Shown here: one piece after another, positions 42,571-55,842 of the stretch
Position numbering within the stretch: position 1 is the first letter of the stretch
Layout of the letters: each line of letters opens with the position of its first letter
Origin: Ichthyophthirius multifiliis
Taxonomy: Eukaryota > Ciliophora > Oligohymenophorea > Hymenostomatida
DNA length: 64,000 nucleotides
NCBI RefSeq assembly: GCF_000220395.1
Contig: NW_004086489.1
Location: 1 to 64,000 of the forward strand
Direction: 5' to 3'
Notes under the pieces: generated by a model
Databases searched by the model: none
Told to the model about the DNA's origin: nothing
The model's input: the letters and a program-made list of their open reading frames with translations, nothing else
Program-made: the position numbers and the translations under genes

Positions 42571-43410
42571 AATAATAATATATATATATAATTTATTTTT
42601 TAAAGATATGATTGTGTTATACATCTTATAACTGCTGCAGATGGAGCTGTGTAATACTATAATAAAAATAATAATGCTAGACACGAATCTCCTTAAGAGG
42701 CTATTTGTGTAGATAGAAAATTATAAATAGCCTGGTTAGGACATCCATATTTTAAATTAGTTGATAATTATTCTGTTAAAAATTTTGAAGAAAAACTAAA
42801 TAAAGTAGTCACAATTATAAGATAAGCAGTCGGTTTGCCGGCTTAGTTGAAAGAATTACATAAAAAATTCCTTTTAGATACTGAATTTTTGACTCCTTAG
42901 TTTCCTGAAGACTTAAAGGTTTTAAAGTTCTTTATTGAAGATAATTTTATTTAACATTCACTTTATTTAGAAGGACCGGAGCATAAAATTTATACTAAAG
43001 TTAGAAGAAGAGGGTGGTTATCTTAATATATATATATTTGGTCTTAAAGTGAGTTTAAAAATGGGGTTATAGTAGGAAAAAATAAAAGATAATTAAATTT
43101 TAAAGAATATTTGTTTTATCTTTAGTTAACTGATAAAAATAGAAAACCGCTTTTAAAATAAAGATTTTGCTTTATATGGGAAGGACTATCTTATGTTATT
43201 GATACTTATATTAATATTTAGGAAGGATTTAGTACCTTAAAGGTTAAAATGTAGGATGAAAATTAAATGTGTTTAATTCCGGATTTCTTGAATATTAAAA
43301 GGGAAGTTACGGATGAAAAAGGATATAAAAGTAGGTTTTTGTCGAAGAAAAACTGGTATATTCCCTCAGGAGATGAAGATGTGATTAATTTTAGAAAAGA
43401 ATCATTATGA
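41826..43410 (+). CDS. Membrane-anchored NadR/Ttd14-like P-loop NTPase with C-terminal CYTH-like domain
   Basis: The N-terminus has a predicted membrane helix (FITKILAISSTTAIAYFLT) and a polar linker. The NTPase opens with KIFKICITGGPCAGKTS (P-loop at 42139-42165) and continues LRDEGFNVFTVPETSTIIAN, then KAIILCDRGLMDGSAYLP with the Walker-B-like CDRG. DCVIHLITAADGAVQYYN and HESPQEAICVDRKLQIAWLG follow, typical of the AAA_28 (NadR/Ttd14) group. The second domain has alternating charged beta strands (YLEGPEHKIYTKVRRRGWLS; KNRKPLLKQRFCFIWEG) resembling the CYTH-type domain of Ttd14. One TA-rich intron (42497-42605) splits a codon in DRRYD. Ttd14 of flies binds GTP and phosphoinositides and acts in receptor trafficking; a role here is inferred from the family only. 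Confidence 0.82.
42497..42605 (+). other. TA-rich intron in the Ttd14-like gene
   Basis: The exon ends GAT AGA AG, the intron starts GTATATAT and ends TTTTTAAAG, and the next exon starts A TAT GAT TGT, completing an Arg codon. The interior is ATATAA-type repeats. Confidence 0.85.
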
Positions 43411-43569
43411 ATAAAATCTATATATTATTAAAAAATTTTTATAATATAATTAATATTTATTTTTTTATAATATTAAATTTAAATAAAAATTAAAATTTTT
43501 ACAATAATAATATTCATAAAAACATAAAAATTTAATATTATATTAATTAAAAAATAAATATTATTATTT

Positions 43570-45438
43570 ATGATCAATAATAATGCAGTTAATATGCCTT
43601 GTATGAAATTTAAAGGTAATCATAAAATAATAAATCAAACAGAAAAAGATGCTATAGTTTTTTTAAAATTAAGACAATAAGGATGTTAAAGAAAATAAGC
43701 AATACATTTTACTTAAAAATAAATTTGTTAATCAGATTCTACAAAACAAATAAATGGACCAGCTCATTATAGAATTTTAAATGTGAAAAAAATGCCAAAT
43801 TATGTTATTTAAAAAGGATGGCATTTTGGACCTCCTAATTATAAAATGGGTATTTTTTTAATAATTAAAATAAATAAATATATTATTATATAAGAAAAAA
43901 AAAAAAGTAAATTTATATTTATTTTTTAGATAAAAAATATTTTTTGAGTGTAAAAGATGTTATTCAATAAGATCCTGCCGATGAGAAATTAATGAAATAT
44001 TTTAATTTACACGAGAATAATATAAAAAAAGACTTTAGAAAAATGATAAATACTATCAAGGAATATTTAGATGATATTGGTGATATATGTGATATTAAAA
44101 GAGGAAAAAATGACTATGAGTTTTTATAGAATATAAGGTAGAAAATAGAATAATTTAAAAAGAATTGGAAAAACATGAAGTTTTTTGAAATAAAAAATGT
44201 TAAATTTTATTAATTAGCGGAAGAATTGTAAAAAATAATATAAGAAGATGAAAACAAAGTGAGTATTATTTATAAATATAATCTTTTTTAAGATATTTTA
44301 AGGCATTATGGAGTCGATAAATTAAAGTTAAAATAAGTAAATGAGAATAATACACCACAAGGAATTTAATAAACGGAAAATTTAAGTGAGTAATTAAGTA
44401 AAATTAGTTAGAAAAAAAATAATTAAAAACTTAACTAAAGTTTTAGTTTAAACTCTTAAATAAATGGAGGGTAATAATAAGAAGAATTAATAAAAAATAT
44501 ATATAAGAAATACCAAAATTAATAAATTAAAAAAGAAGAAGAAAAAATAGAGGAAAAAAATAATGAAATATCAAAAGTTTAAATAAATAAATATAAAACT
44601 GAAGAGAATTTTAAAAATAACAAAATATTTGAACATGCTACTATTTAAATAAAACTTCTGGAAGATATTGACGATTAGAATATTTAAATTTTTAATTCTC
44701 CAGGTAAAAAATATAGGGAATCTCGTTTAAAATAAATGGAGAAGTCTTAAATTTCTAATGAAAGATTTTTAAATTATTCCCTTTTAAAATTAAAAAATTA
44801 TTGAATAATAATTTAATTAAGCTTAGTATTTTTTTAAAAATTAACCAGGATTATATTCTTCCAAAAGTAATATTGGATCACCTATAAAAACTGATTATTA
44901 AATAGAAAATATGACAAAAGAATTTAAGATTTAAATTGAAAATGAAAAAAATAAAAAAGAATTTTAGTCTTATAATACTTCAATTATTAATACGGAAAAT
45001 ATTGAAAGTTAAAATAATTATAAGAATAATATTTTAAACGTATTTTTTAAAAAAAATTATAAATCGTATATTGATGATGGACCGAATGAATCTTTAAAAA
45101 GAGTTATGATTTAATATAATAATCTTAATGGGAATAGTAAGGTCTTGGATTTTTCGAATTTTTTATCTGAGAATAAATAATAAAATAGAAAAAGCAATTT
45201 CTCGGTTTAGTTTTAGAAATCTTAGAATATGTAGAATATGGGGTTTAATATATATGGATCTAATACTACAAAACATAGTAATAATAATAAACCGAACTTT
45301 TAATTTAATATATAGGGACCTAGTTCTACTAATAATAATAACAATTAGAATAAATAAAACTTTTTTGCAAGTACAAAATCTTTTACTTCTCCAAAAATTT
45401 ATAAAAAATAATTTTCAAATAATATTATTAATAAATGA
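43570..45438 (+). CDS. N/Q/K-rich protein with conserved-looking N-terminus, unknown
   Basis: The start is MINNNAVNMPCMKFKGNHKI. An apparently folded N-terminal region has VFLKLRQQGCQRKQAIHFTQ, AHYRILNVKKMPNYVIQK and GWHFGPPNYKM, ending at an intron (about 43855-43929). Then FLSVKDVIQQDPADEKLMKY and FRKMINTIKEYLDDIGDICD. The rest is low-complexity Gln/Asn/Lys/Glu. The frame is lost near 44765-44790 and resumes as KIIEQQFNQAQYFF, then GLYSSKSNIGSPIKTDYQIE. The end is polar (SFTSPKIYKKQFSN) with TGA at 45436-45438. No family is recognised. The tail near 45230-45400 is Asn/Gln-rich. Confidence 0.6.
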
Positions 45439-45698
45439 ATATTTTCTTTGTGTTTTTTTATTATTTACTAATTAATATCATATTTTTTTTATTTTATTTT
45501 TAAGTAATTATGTTAATTTAAAATTAATTTTATTATTATTTGTATTATATATGGAATTAAAAAAAAAATTACAAATTCTTATATTTTAATAAAATATAAA
45601 TTTACCTTTTACATCTTATAAATAAATATTTACCAAAAGTTTTTGTTTTGTTTTGTTTTGTTTGTTTGTTAAAAAAATAATATCATTAATATTTTTTT

Positions 45699-47520
45699 TC
45701 ATTCATCATTAACCTATGGACAACTATTTTTAACAGACTAAAGTATTTCAAAAGCTAAATTAACAATTTCTTTTGCATATCTATTATTTATATATTTATT
45801 TATTTTTAACAAAAAAAAATATATACTCAATAGGTAATTATTTGACTTAGTTTTATGAAACATTTCTTAAACATTATTAAAAATTATTTATAACTTGAAT
45901 AGGAAAAGTATTTAATAAAATATCATAAGGGTCTTATTTGTCATTTTCTTAGTATTATATTAAAATATTGTTTTCTATTTATGAATATGATATATTCTTT
46001 TAAATTTAAGCCTATTATTCTTTATTTTAATTCTAATTAGTATTTTTTTTTTCTGATTGATAATTTTATATTTATTCTTATAGCTATGTATTTTTTTCTA
46101 TTTATTAATATTCTTATTATTTTTATATTTGAATTTATTTTATATGATCATTTATATTTGAATTTTCTAAAGGTGTTCTTTATAATTATATACTTTAGAA
46201 ATTTATTAATTTATTTTATTTTTTAGGAATATTCTATTAAATTTAAGTTTCTTAAGTATTTTATTTTAAAATTTCATTTTGCTAATAAAATTATTCTTAA
46301 ATAGGTTTTTCTATTATTTCATCAATATGATTTTTTTCTTTCTATTATTAAATCTTTTCATTTTTTTCTTAAGATTAAATATTATTTTCATTAAAATAAT
46401 CTTTTTCTTTATTTTATAAATTTTCATTAATTTCAGTTGTTTCTTTGCTATCAAATTTCACCTTATTTTATATTTTTTAGTTTATTAAGTTTTTCTCTAT
46501 TTAAATTTCATTTTCATATATTAAATTTTCTTTTCTTTTTTTCATGGAGTTTGTAATAGTTTAAAACTGATTATTTTTGTCTAAAATGGTATCATATTTA
46601 ACTATATTTAATGTTTTTTATTCTATTTAGCCTCCTTTAAATAAATCTATTTAATTATCACTATTATTATTATTTATAAATAATTAATTAAATATTTATT
46701 AATCAGTTTAAGAATCATATTTTTATTTTGAAGTTTACGAAGAATTTCTTGACTTTTTTTAAGATAATTTTTTGATTATTTTTTTGCTTTATTTATATAA
46801 TTTTTCTTAAGAATTATATAAATGCTAATTCTTATTATTATTTGTTTCAAAAAAACTTTTTTTAGTTTCCATTACTAATTAAAGTTTTGCATTTAATGTT
46901 TATAATTAATAATTTAATTCTTATTATTTATTACTTTTAGCTTAATTATTTTCACTTTTTTTTTTTTTTTGTATAATTTTTTTTTTTTTTTTTTTTTTTT
47001 TTACAATATTATATTTATCTCTTCTTTCATTTTTTAAAAGTCGAGTTTTTTTCGGTTTTATTTTTCATAGTAAAAACTTCTTTTTTTTTTTTTTATTAAA
47101 ATAAACAAAAAAAAGTAAACTTTTACCTATCAAATGCATTTATTGGAGAAGAATTGATTGTTTTAGTACTTATTTAATTGTATCTATTATATTCAGAATT
47201 ATGAGAATCAGTTTTTTAATTATTATATTCATAATTTTCATATTTATCAGCAAAGTAATTATTTTTTTCGATTGTAGTATAAACTTTGTTTTCAATTTAG
47301 TATTTGCTTTTATTTATCATTTAATTGTTTCTTTATATTATCTTTGGATTAGAATCTTCTTTTTTATTTATATTTTAATATAATTTACTTTTTAAATTAA
47401 TTGGTTTGAACTTTCTTTTTTAATCTGAATTTAAATAACTTTTTATTTTAAGCCTGAATCTTTTTATAGAATTTTTATAAAAATAAATGAATTTCGAATA
47501 TATTTAAATATGATTTACAT
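45699..47520 (-). CDS. Q/N/K-rich coiled-coil protein, unknown
   Basis: The likely start is MQIIFKYIRNSFIF. A polar N-terminal segment (YFADKYENYEYNNQKTDS, then SEYNRYNQISTKTINSSP) runs to an intron near 47050-47130. A helix-rich body follows: KQQELNYQLQTLNAKLQLVM, then VKYDTILDKNNQFQTITNSM, then VKFDSKETTEINENLQNKE. A well-composed C-terminus (NDKQDPYDILLNTFPIQVIN, then CLRNVSQNQVKQLPIE) continues after an intron (about 45785-45835) as YAKEIVNLAFEILQSVKN, ending QVNDE then TGA. T-runs near 46970-47000 make one exon junction uncertain. It converges on the 3' end of the 43570-45438 gene, leaving 260 bp between them. Function unknown. Confidence 0.6.
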
Positions 47521-49223
47521 ATGACATTTATTTATATAGTATATTTATTTATATTATAATGCTAAATATATTTAAAATAAAATATATAATTATTTTTAAT
47601 TTAATTTTTTTTTTTTTAAAAAAAAAATTATTTATGTTTACTGATTTATATATTAATATTTTATTATATAATTTTTTTATTTAATTTTGTGCTAATTATT
47701 ATAACAAAATCTTAATAGAAATAGCCAAAATATATTAATATTTAATAAGATACTTATATTTGGCAAATAATAAACATCAATTTATTAATGAAAAATTTTT
47801 ATATAATTAAACCAAAATAAAAATTCTATAAATATATGAAAAAAATAAAAATAAATGTAAAACACCTATATTTATAATAAATAAAAATATATTTAAAAGT
47901 ATTATTTTTCAAAAAATTAAATAAACTGCTTTAGGAAAACAAACAAACAAAAATAATTATTTTGTGATATTAATGAAATTAATTAGCTTTATCAAAATTT
48001 GAATTTTTATGAATATAATTAATTTTAAGAGGAGAAATTATAGAATCAATCAAAAATAAAGCCATTATATATATTAAATAAGATATAAATTGAAAAAAAA
48101 ATATATATATATACGATATAAATACTTTTAGATATATAACTAAATAAAAAATAAATTATTTTACCTTCTTAATAGATTCAAGAAAAATTTGATTGAAATA
48201 ATAAAGAATAAAATTTCATATTTAATTTTTATTCAGATTAATTAAAAAATTGTTCTGATTATTTAGTAAATTGAGTTTTTAATAAGATTTAGAGCTATTT
48301 AAAGAATATTAATTGTAGAAGTAATAATAATAAAGAAATGTTTAAAAAAAATGTCTATTATTATACTCATTTTATAGGTAAATATGTATTATAAACATAA
48401 TTATATTTATAGATATGATTATTACGGTTTATTAATTTAAATACTTTAAAAATGGAATACAAATATATATAAAAGTAATATTAAGTAAAACTCGGTATAA
48501 TATTACAAATTTATATATTTATTTGATTTTTTTGTTCTTTTATATATATTAACCATATGTTATTTATTAATTAAATTGATTTTTATTTTTAATATAATAT
48601 TAAAGCTTTTATTTGTAAATAGCTTTTTTTAATTAATATAAATAAAAATTAATTTAAGATTATTATTATGTATTCTTTTAATAAATGAAATTTACTAAAA
48701 AATATAAAACTATTTTTAGAAAAAATTTAAGCAAGAAAAAAATAATAATATTTATAATATATATTATTGATTTTATATTTATATAATACTTAAATATTAT
48801 AAATATAATTTATTATTATTAAATTATTTATACAAAATAATAAGATTAAGAATAGAATTATTAAATTATTATAATTAAGATATTATAATATATAAAAAAT
48901 TATAAAATTTAATTATATTAAAAAGATTTTGAAATTAAATTATAATAAAAATTAAAATCCTAAATATATATTAAGTACAATAATTTTATTTAAAAAATTA
49001 CATTTTTAATACATAAATTATTTAATTTAGTTTATTTATAAAAAAGTTTTTGCATTTTTATAAAAAATATTTAGATTATTATAATTATTAATTTTTCCTT
49101 TTATTTTATATATTTAATATTTATTATATATTTTTAATATTAAAATTTTTAAATTAAAAGTATTTTTTTTACTTTTTTGATTAAAAAGTGTATATATAAT
49201 TTAAATTGTTATTTTTTTAAAAT

Positions 49224-49291
<68 letters not shown>

Positions 49292-50694
49292 TTTCTTAAT
49301 AAATTTTAAATTTTTTATATATTTTTATTTTTTATTTGTTTGAAATGTATATACTAAATATTTATTAGTTTTCTTTTATTTTAAAAAAAAGATTTTAAAT
49401 AATGATAATAAATTGTTTGATATTGATAATTTATTTAAATAATTAATTTTAATCTATATTTTAAACAATTTATAATTTAATATAAAGTTCATATTAATTT
49501 TTAATTATTTATTTTATTTTATCTTTATATTTCAATCATAATATTAAGATATTTTTTATTAAAAAAAAAAATTAAATTTTAAAATAGTTAATTATATTTA
49601 ATTTATAATTATTTTATTGATAAAAAATAAATATTTTTGTATAAAATTGTTTTATTACTTTTATCATATTTTGAAATATTTTATTTTTTTAATGTATTTA
49701 AATTATAATCTAATAATTTAATTACATATTTAATATACATATATATATATATATATATTTTATTTTATTTAATTAGAAATTTTGCCTTTTTTGTAATATA
49801 AATTTTTATTAGTAAAATAAAAAAATCTAAAAATAAACATAAATAATAAATTCTTTATGTATAAAAAGAACAAATTTTTTTATAAAAATAATCTAAATAA
49901 ACTAAATAAAATCAGATTATTTTCTAAAATAATGATAAAATTAATATATAAGACATAGAAGTCGATTATATTTAAGATATTTTTCCTTCTTTTTATATAC
50001 ATGACTAGAACTTTAAAGATTATTATTTTTTTGAATCTTTTAGTTACAAAATTCATTTCATTAGACATTAAAATTATGATTTAAAAATAAATCCTTCAAA
50101 TTATTTTGACTTATATCAAAATTATGCTTTTTTTAGATTCAAAGATGATTATATAAGAATTAATTGTTACAGAATTTAATCAAAATTTTAGGGAAATGGA
50201 TCCTTGTATATATATATGTGTATTTAGTTCTTTATTTGTATATATAATGTAAAGTAAAAATCACATAAATATTTTTAAAAAATATATAAAATTAAAGAGG
50301 ATAATAAATTGAAATTTCTAAAACATATTATTAAAATATAAAAAATGCATTAAAAATACTATATAATTATATTTAGATAATTGTTTATTTTATATATATT
50401 TAAATAAAAATAATCTTATATTTAAAAATACAAATATATATTAATACTTAAAAATAATCATATAGTATTATAATAATCATACATTCATCATATTTTTATT
50501 TTACATAAAAAATAAATAAATATTAATCAAAAATATAAAATAATATTAAACAAAATAAAATAACACTTTATTTTATATTATTTATATAATACATTATTTT
50601 CTTTTTTCTTTTATATAATATTAATTTAAATTTTTATAACTACAAAAAAGAAAAAAGATTAATAAAAAAAAAATATAATATTGTAATTAAAAGA
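47521..50694. other. Long intergenic A/T sea
   Basis: 3.2 kb between divergent genes, with a (TA)n tract of about 60 bases at 49228-49288 and a shorter one near 49741-49758. A slightly more complex patch at 48180-48380 has an open frame (KNCSDYL; SYLKNINCRSNNNKEMFKK), but a TGA interrupts it and no start or family is evident. No RNA gene is recognised. Confidence 0.5.
49228..49288. repeat. Intergenic (TA)n tract
   Basis: About 60 bases of uninterrupted TA dinucleotide outside any recognised gene. Confidence 0.85.
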
Positions 50695-51309
50695 ATGAAT
50701 TCAAAAGCTTCAAGATTAGGGGGTAGTTTAAATGAAGTACATCGTAATATAGTACACACAGAAAATATTCTTAAGGAAATGTAATATTGTGATAAAAATT
50801 AAATGGATTATTTTTAATTAAATCCACATAACAGTAATAATTTAAACAAACAAAAATATTATATTAATAAAACTGATATTTTACATATTTTTTAAAAAGT
50901 GTATATCCTTGCTGAAAAACCTAATGCGGTTGTTCCTTCAGATTTAAAAAGATAAAAAGGAGTTCAAAATAGAACAAAATAGGACGCAAATGAAATTTTT
51001 GGAAATCATTTCACAGAAGATCCAGTTGAAGAAGCTTTTTCAAATGAAAAATTAGATAAAACTTTAAAATCTGTTACTTTAGTACCAAGATAAAAATATA
51101 ATTACCCTTAAACTGCAAATTAAGAAGTAGGATGGTTTTCAAATTAATTGGTAAATTTGCTATTAATAAAAAATATATTTAATTTTTTAAATAAAAAAAA
51201 GCATATTTAAAAATAAATGAAAAATCATTCGGTAAAAGCATGCGAAATTACGAGTTTTGTGGATAATTATTATCAAATGACAAAAATAAATCCATTTAAA
51301 TTAAGATGA
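50695..51309 (+). CDS. CFAP144: CFAP144 (FAM183)-like ciliary microtubule inner protein
   Basis: Proteins of this small family bind inside doublet microtubules of motile cilia. The product is about 185 residues. The start MNSKASRLGGSLNEVHRNIV carries the family-like EVHRNIVHTENILKEM helix. A Lys/Asn linker is followed by ILAEKPNAVVPSDLKR (the KPNS-like segment), FGNHFTEDPVEEAFSNEKLD, then the hallmark LVPRQKYNYPQTANQEVGWF. After a 51-nt intron (51151-51201) the end reads KACEITSFVDNYYQMTKINP and TGA. CFAP144 relatives share the 'PRxKYxxPQTxxQExGW' motif and a C-terminal 'EIT..' segment followed by 'NPF'. Start and stop are unambiguous. The assignment rests on recalled family motifs. Confidence 0.85.
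51151..51201 (+). other. Intron in the CFAP144-like gene
   Basis: 51 nt, starting GTAAATTTG and ending AAAAAAAAG, phase 0 between TTG and CAT codons. Confidence 0.85.
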
Positions 51310-51409
51310 AAAATAAATAAAGATAAATATATATATATAAATATATATATATATAATTTATAATATATATATTTTTTTTATTAATTATTTGTTATTTATT
51401 TATTTTTAT

Positions 51410-54100
51410 TCAATTTTCTATTTTTTAAAACATTTATTTTAAATCATTTAAAAGTAAAAGTGCAGTTTATCCTATCTTTATAATAATAATATATATTAAT
51501 TTTATTATTTATTTACTAATTCTTTGTTTTTTTTGTCAGCTATTTTTTTAATTCTTTGTATTTAATATATAGATTTAAATTCGTCGATTAATAAATTATA
51601 TTTTTTTATTCTTTCTTCTCTTGATAAATCTACTTTACTCATTAAACTAAAAGTTTTAATATTAATAATTTCCTATAATATAAATATTTATTAAATTTAT
51701 AATTTAATATTAATACATCTTTATACTAATCTAGTATCATTTTAGCAAATTCTAGACCAAATTTAATATGAGACTATTTTTTAAAATAATAAATTAATTT
51801 AAATTTGAATTTATTTATTTTAATTTCAAACCTAATATTTACTTACAATTAAAATTTTACTTTTCTATAGTAAAATAGTAGCTCCTTCTACATTCTGAAT
51901 ATACTATAATTTATTCATATTAACAGTCATATTTAAAGCATCCATTATATAGCAAGGTTCAAATAATCTTATGATATATTTATTATATATATCTATATGA
52001 TATTTATATATATATATATATATATATATTATTTTTATATATATATATATATATAGATTTATAAATATATATATATACACATATATATAATTATTATTTT
52101 TATTATTTATGTTTTTATTACTAATTAATTGCATATATCGAAGATTTTTAATTTCCTAAATTCCACCAGTGTTGTATTGGTTTAATATAATTTAGTCTAT
52201 TATTCATTAGTAATTTGAATTTTTAATGTTCTTAGGAAATCTTTTTTTTTTTTATTTTTATTTTTTTTTTTTTTTTTTTTAATAACTTCATTAATTAAAT
52301 CGATTTTTTTAATATTTGTATTCTGCTTTTCATCAAATATAGAATTAAAATTAACACTATTAATAAGACTATCAGTTTAGCTTACGGTCGATTACTCTAA
52401 AACATTATTATTTTTATTATTATTATTATTTTATATTGTTTCTTATTCATCTTCTTGTATTATTATATCTTCCTCTATAGGCATGTTTTCATCTTTTTAA
52501 GGACTAATGCTATTTTAATTTTATATTTTAGCTGTATTTTATATAATCTACTATTATTATTATTAATATTACTATTATTAGTATTATGCTTTAATTTCAG
52601 GAAATGATTTTATTTCTTTCATATTCAAAAGATTATTATTATTATGTAAAGGAATTTAAAAATCTACAACTTTATTAGCATTATGAGAAATTTCAGAATA
52701 GCATCTATTATTATGTAAATCATTACTTTCTAAATCCCTCTAATGTATAATCTAATAAGAATTATTATTATTATTATTATTTTAAAAGATTTTATTTTCA
52801 TACGTTTAGTTTTGCTATGTTTATGGCATTTTCATACATTTTTATTATGATTATGTTACTTTTGCACCCTAAGGGTTTTCCGGATCCATGTTTATTAATG
52901 CTAATGGACAAGCCCATAAGGAAAAATTTTAAGCTGAATAAGAAATTCCTAATACCATTTCATCTACATCTGAAATTTCTAAATCTAAAATTCCTCTCCA
53001 TTATGATTCTACATTATCTATTAAAATTCCTCCTTCTTTTTCTAAATTCCAAACCTTTTGATTTTAAATATATAATATATATACATGCTTTTTTCATTTT
53101 TTGCTTTGTTTTCTTACCTTTAAACTTTCATGTGCTGCTGTAAATATTAAATTTCCATCTTCATTAAACAATATTTATTAAATAGCAGTTGCCTCAGGTT
53201 TAGAACTTCCAATCTAATAAAATTAAATTATATATATATTTTTTCTTTTAGAATTTACTAATTAAAAATTATCCAAATCATAATATTTAACAGTTCGGTC
53301 TGCACTTGCACTAGCTAAAGCCATTTCAATAGGATTAAATTTCAAAGAAGTAATCGGTCCATCATGTAAAGTGAAAGTTTAAATAACTTTATTTTAATAT
53401 AAATCCCATAATTTAACAAACCCATCTTATCCTCCTGAGGCTATCATTTTACTATCGGGTGAACCTGCGACACAATTGACAATGTTTTAATGCCCTTTTA
53501 AAGTTGCTATGGCTATTTTGGTACGCAAATCCCATACTTTTATATTCGTATCACATGATCCTGACATTATTAAATGTTTTTATTCTTCAAAAGGAAAAAT
53601 TGATATTGTATTTACGGCTACTGTATGTCCTTTTAATGTACATGATACTATATTTATTTATTTTATTTTATTTTTGTTTGTTTGAAGTTTTTATACATTT
53701 TTAGGATTCTAAATCCCATACATGTATTATTCCTCGGTTTGAACCAGAATATATTTCAGTATCTGAATGATTAAAGTTAACGGCTGTTACTTCAACTTGG
53801 TTATTTACTGATTAGTTGTAATTAAATTGCTTTTTATTTTTATTTAACTTTTTATTTTTATTTAATTTTTACTAATAAAGGCTTATCTTTTGATATTTTC
53901 CATATTGAAACGTTGTTTTTGTCATCACCAGATATTAATATGGATTTCGATTTGTTTCCGAATTTCGCTGTTTGTATTTTTTGATTGTTTTGTAATTAAT
54001 AATCCTCTATATCGTATTTTATTTTATTTTAATTTAGTTTTTTTTTTTCTAATATTTTTCTTTTTTTAATTTTACATATTTTGGCATTACGACGCTTCAT
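51410..54100 (-). CDS. KATNB1: Katanin p80 WD40-containing regulatory subunit B1
   Basis: Katanin p80 targets the p60 AAA ATPase that severs microtubules at basal bodies and in cilia. The WD40 blades are clear: SILISGDDKNNVSIWKISKD, then VTAVNFNHSDTEIYSGSNRG, IIHVWDLES, CTLKGHTVAVNTISIFPFEE, SGSCDTNIKVWDLRT, LKGHQNIVNCVAGSPDSKMI, SGGQDGFVKLWDL, TLHDGPITSLKFNPIEMALA and SASADRTVKYYDLDNFQLV; this last phrase is nearly diagnostic. A disordered N/Q-rich middle follows. The C-terminal con80 domain, which binds p60, has LFEPCYIMDALNMTVNMNKL, SHIKFGLEFAKMILDQYKD, then VDLSREERIKKYNLLIDEFK, ending KQMFQKIEN and TGA. About eight introns; one near 51965-52130 is TA-rich. Full length. Confidence 0.95.
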
Positions 54101-55550
54101 TTTTATATTTATTGAAATATTTTTTTTTTTAAATTTTGTTTTTTAATTTTGATTTTTTTTTTTTAAAAAAAAAATAAAATAAAAAAATATGATTATAATT
54201 TAAATAAAAAATTTCTTTTTAATTAAATGTATTATTTTTACCTTTATATTAGAAAAATAATATTATATAGTTTTATTAACTTAATTTATTTAATATTATA
54301 ATAATTAAGAAAATAATAATAAATTAGAAATATTAGCATATTTTAATAAATTATGAATAATTATTTTTTATTAAATATATTTTATTGAATTTTTTTTTAT
54401 TAAATTTAAAGGTTTAAAATACAATTTAAAATTATTATATTATGTTGTCTATTTGATTATTTATATTAATTTAATATTTAATATAAATATATTTTAATTA
54501 TAAATTCTTATTATTTAGAAATGAAATAAAAGTTTATTAATATTAGTTTTAAAATATTTTTACAATTCTTTATGAAAATAATAAAAATCAAAAGATTATA
54601 TAATATTAGTAAAGATTTTATATTAATGGAGTTTTGATATTATGAATTAAAAATAAATTAAAAGTAATAATAAAAATTAATTAAATCATTATTAAATTTA
54701 TATAATTTTATAAAAAAAATTCACATAATAAAATATAAATTACTTTTTTTTTTTTTTTTTCTAAAAAAATAAGTAAAATTTTATATACATATTATTAAAA
54801 ATAAATAATTTAAATTAACTAAGATAAAAGAAAAATATTTATACATAATTTATTGCATTAAAATCTTTTTAATTTTTATGAATACCCAACTATATTAATA
54901 TTTCTGAAATCTAAAAGTCAATACTTTTATAGGTTTGCATATTTTAAGTATTATTTAATTTAAAAAATTAAAAGAATTATCTACTAATAATATAAAAAAA
55001 ATTGTTGAAAATTTAATAAAAAACATACATATAAAATTGTTCCAAAAAATATATTTAATTATTCAAAATTTTAAAGTACTTGCAATATATAATAATTTAT
55101 TGGGTTTTGGTTATTTTTCTTGTACTTGTATATATAAGCTCGTGTTAAGAAAAAAAAGAAAATATAAAATATGAGTAAAAAGTCATTTTTAATATATATT
55201 TACAATTGATTAAATTTTTAATATTTTTGATTAATTTATATTACATAAAAAATATATAAATATAAATTTATTTAAAATAAAAAAATATAATTTTAAATTA
55301 ATTAAATATATATATATATTCATTAATATATTATTATATTATATTTTTTTATATTTTAATAATGTTCTTTTTTAATTTTTTTTTTTATAAACAAAAGTTA
55401 TGAATATTATTATTATATATAAAGTTTAATGTTTTTTTTTTATTAAATAAAATTTTTTAAAAAAGAATAAATAATAAATTTTTAAAATAAAAAAATATTT
55501 AATTAATATTTTTAATTTAAAAAAAACAAAAAATTTAAAAAAAACATAAA
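54101..55550. other. Divergent intergenic region, with a possible unassigned minus-strand frame
   Basis: 1.45 kb holding the 5' ends of katanin p80 (-) and the RPGRIP1L-like gene (+). A slightly less A/T-rich patch at 54850-55180 is open on the minus strand in more than one frame (for example SIDFQISEILIQLGIHKN, or a hydrophobic LNIFFGTILYVCFLL). Open frames are common by chance under this code, so no gene is claimed. Confidence 0.45.
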
Positions 55551-55789
55551 ATGTCAGTTTTGAAAAAAAGCGAAGTCAATAAGAAAGACTCTATAATTGC
55601 AGATGGAGGTTCTGAATTAGGAAAAAGATTATCTAACGCTAATTTATTTGGTTTTTTTAAAAAAGACAAAAAAAAAATAAAAAAAACAAAAATTAAAAAA
55701 TAGATAAAGAAAAAAAATTAACTGGAAGTTAAATAGGAAGCAAAAATTAAGATTTAGTAAAGAGTACAAATAATAGTTAAAGTAAAAAA

Positions 55790-55842
<53 letters not shown>

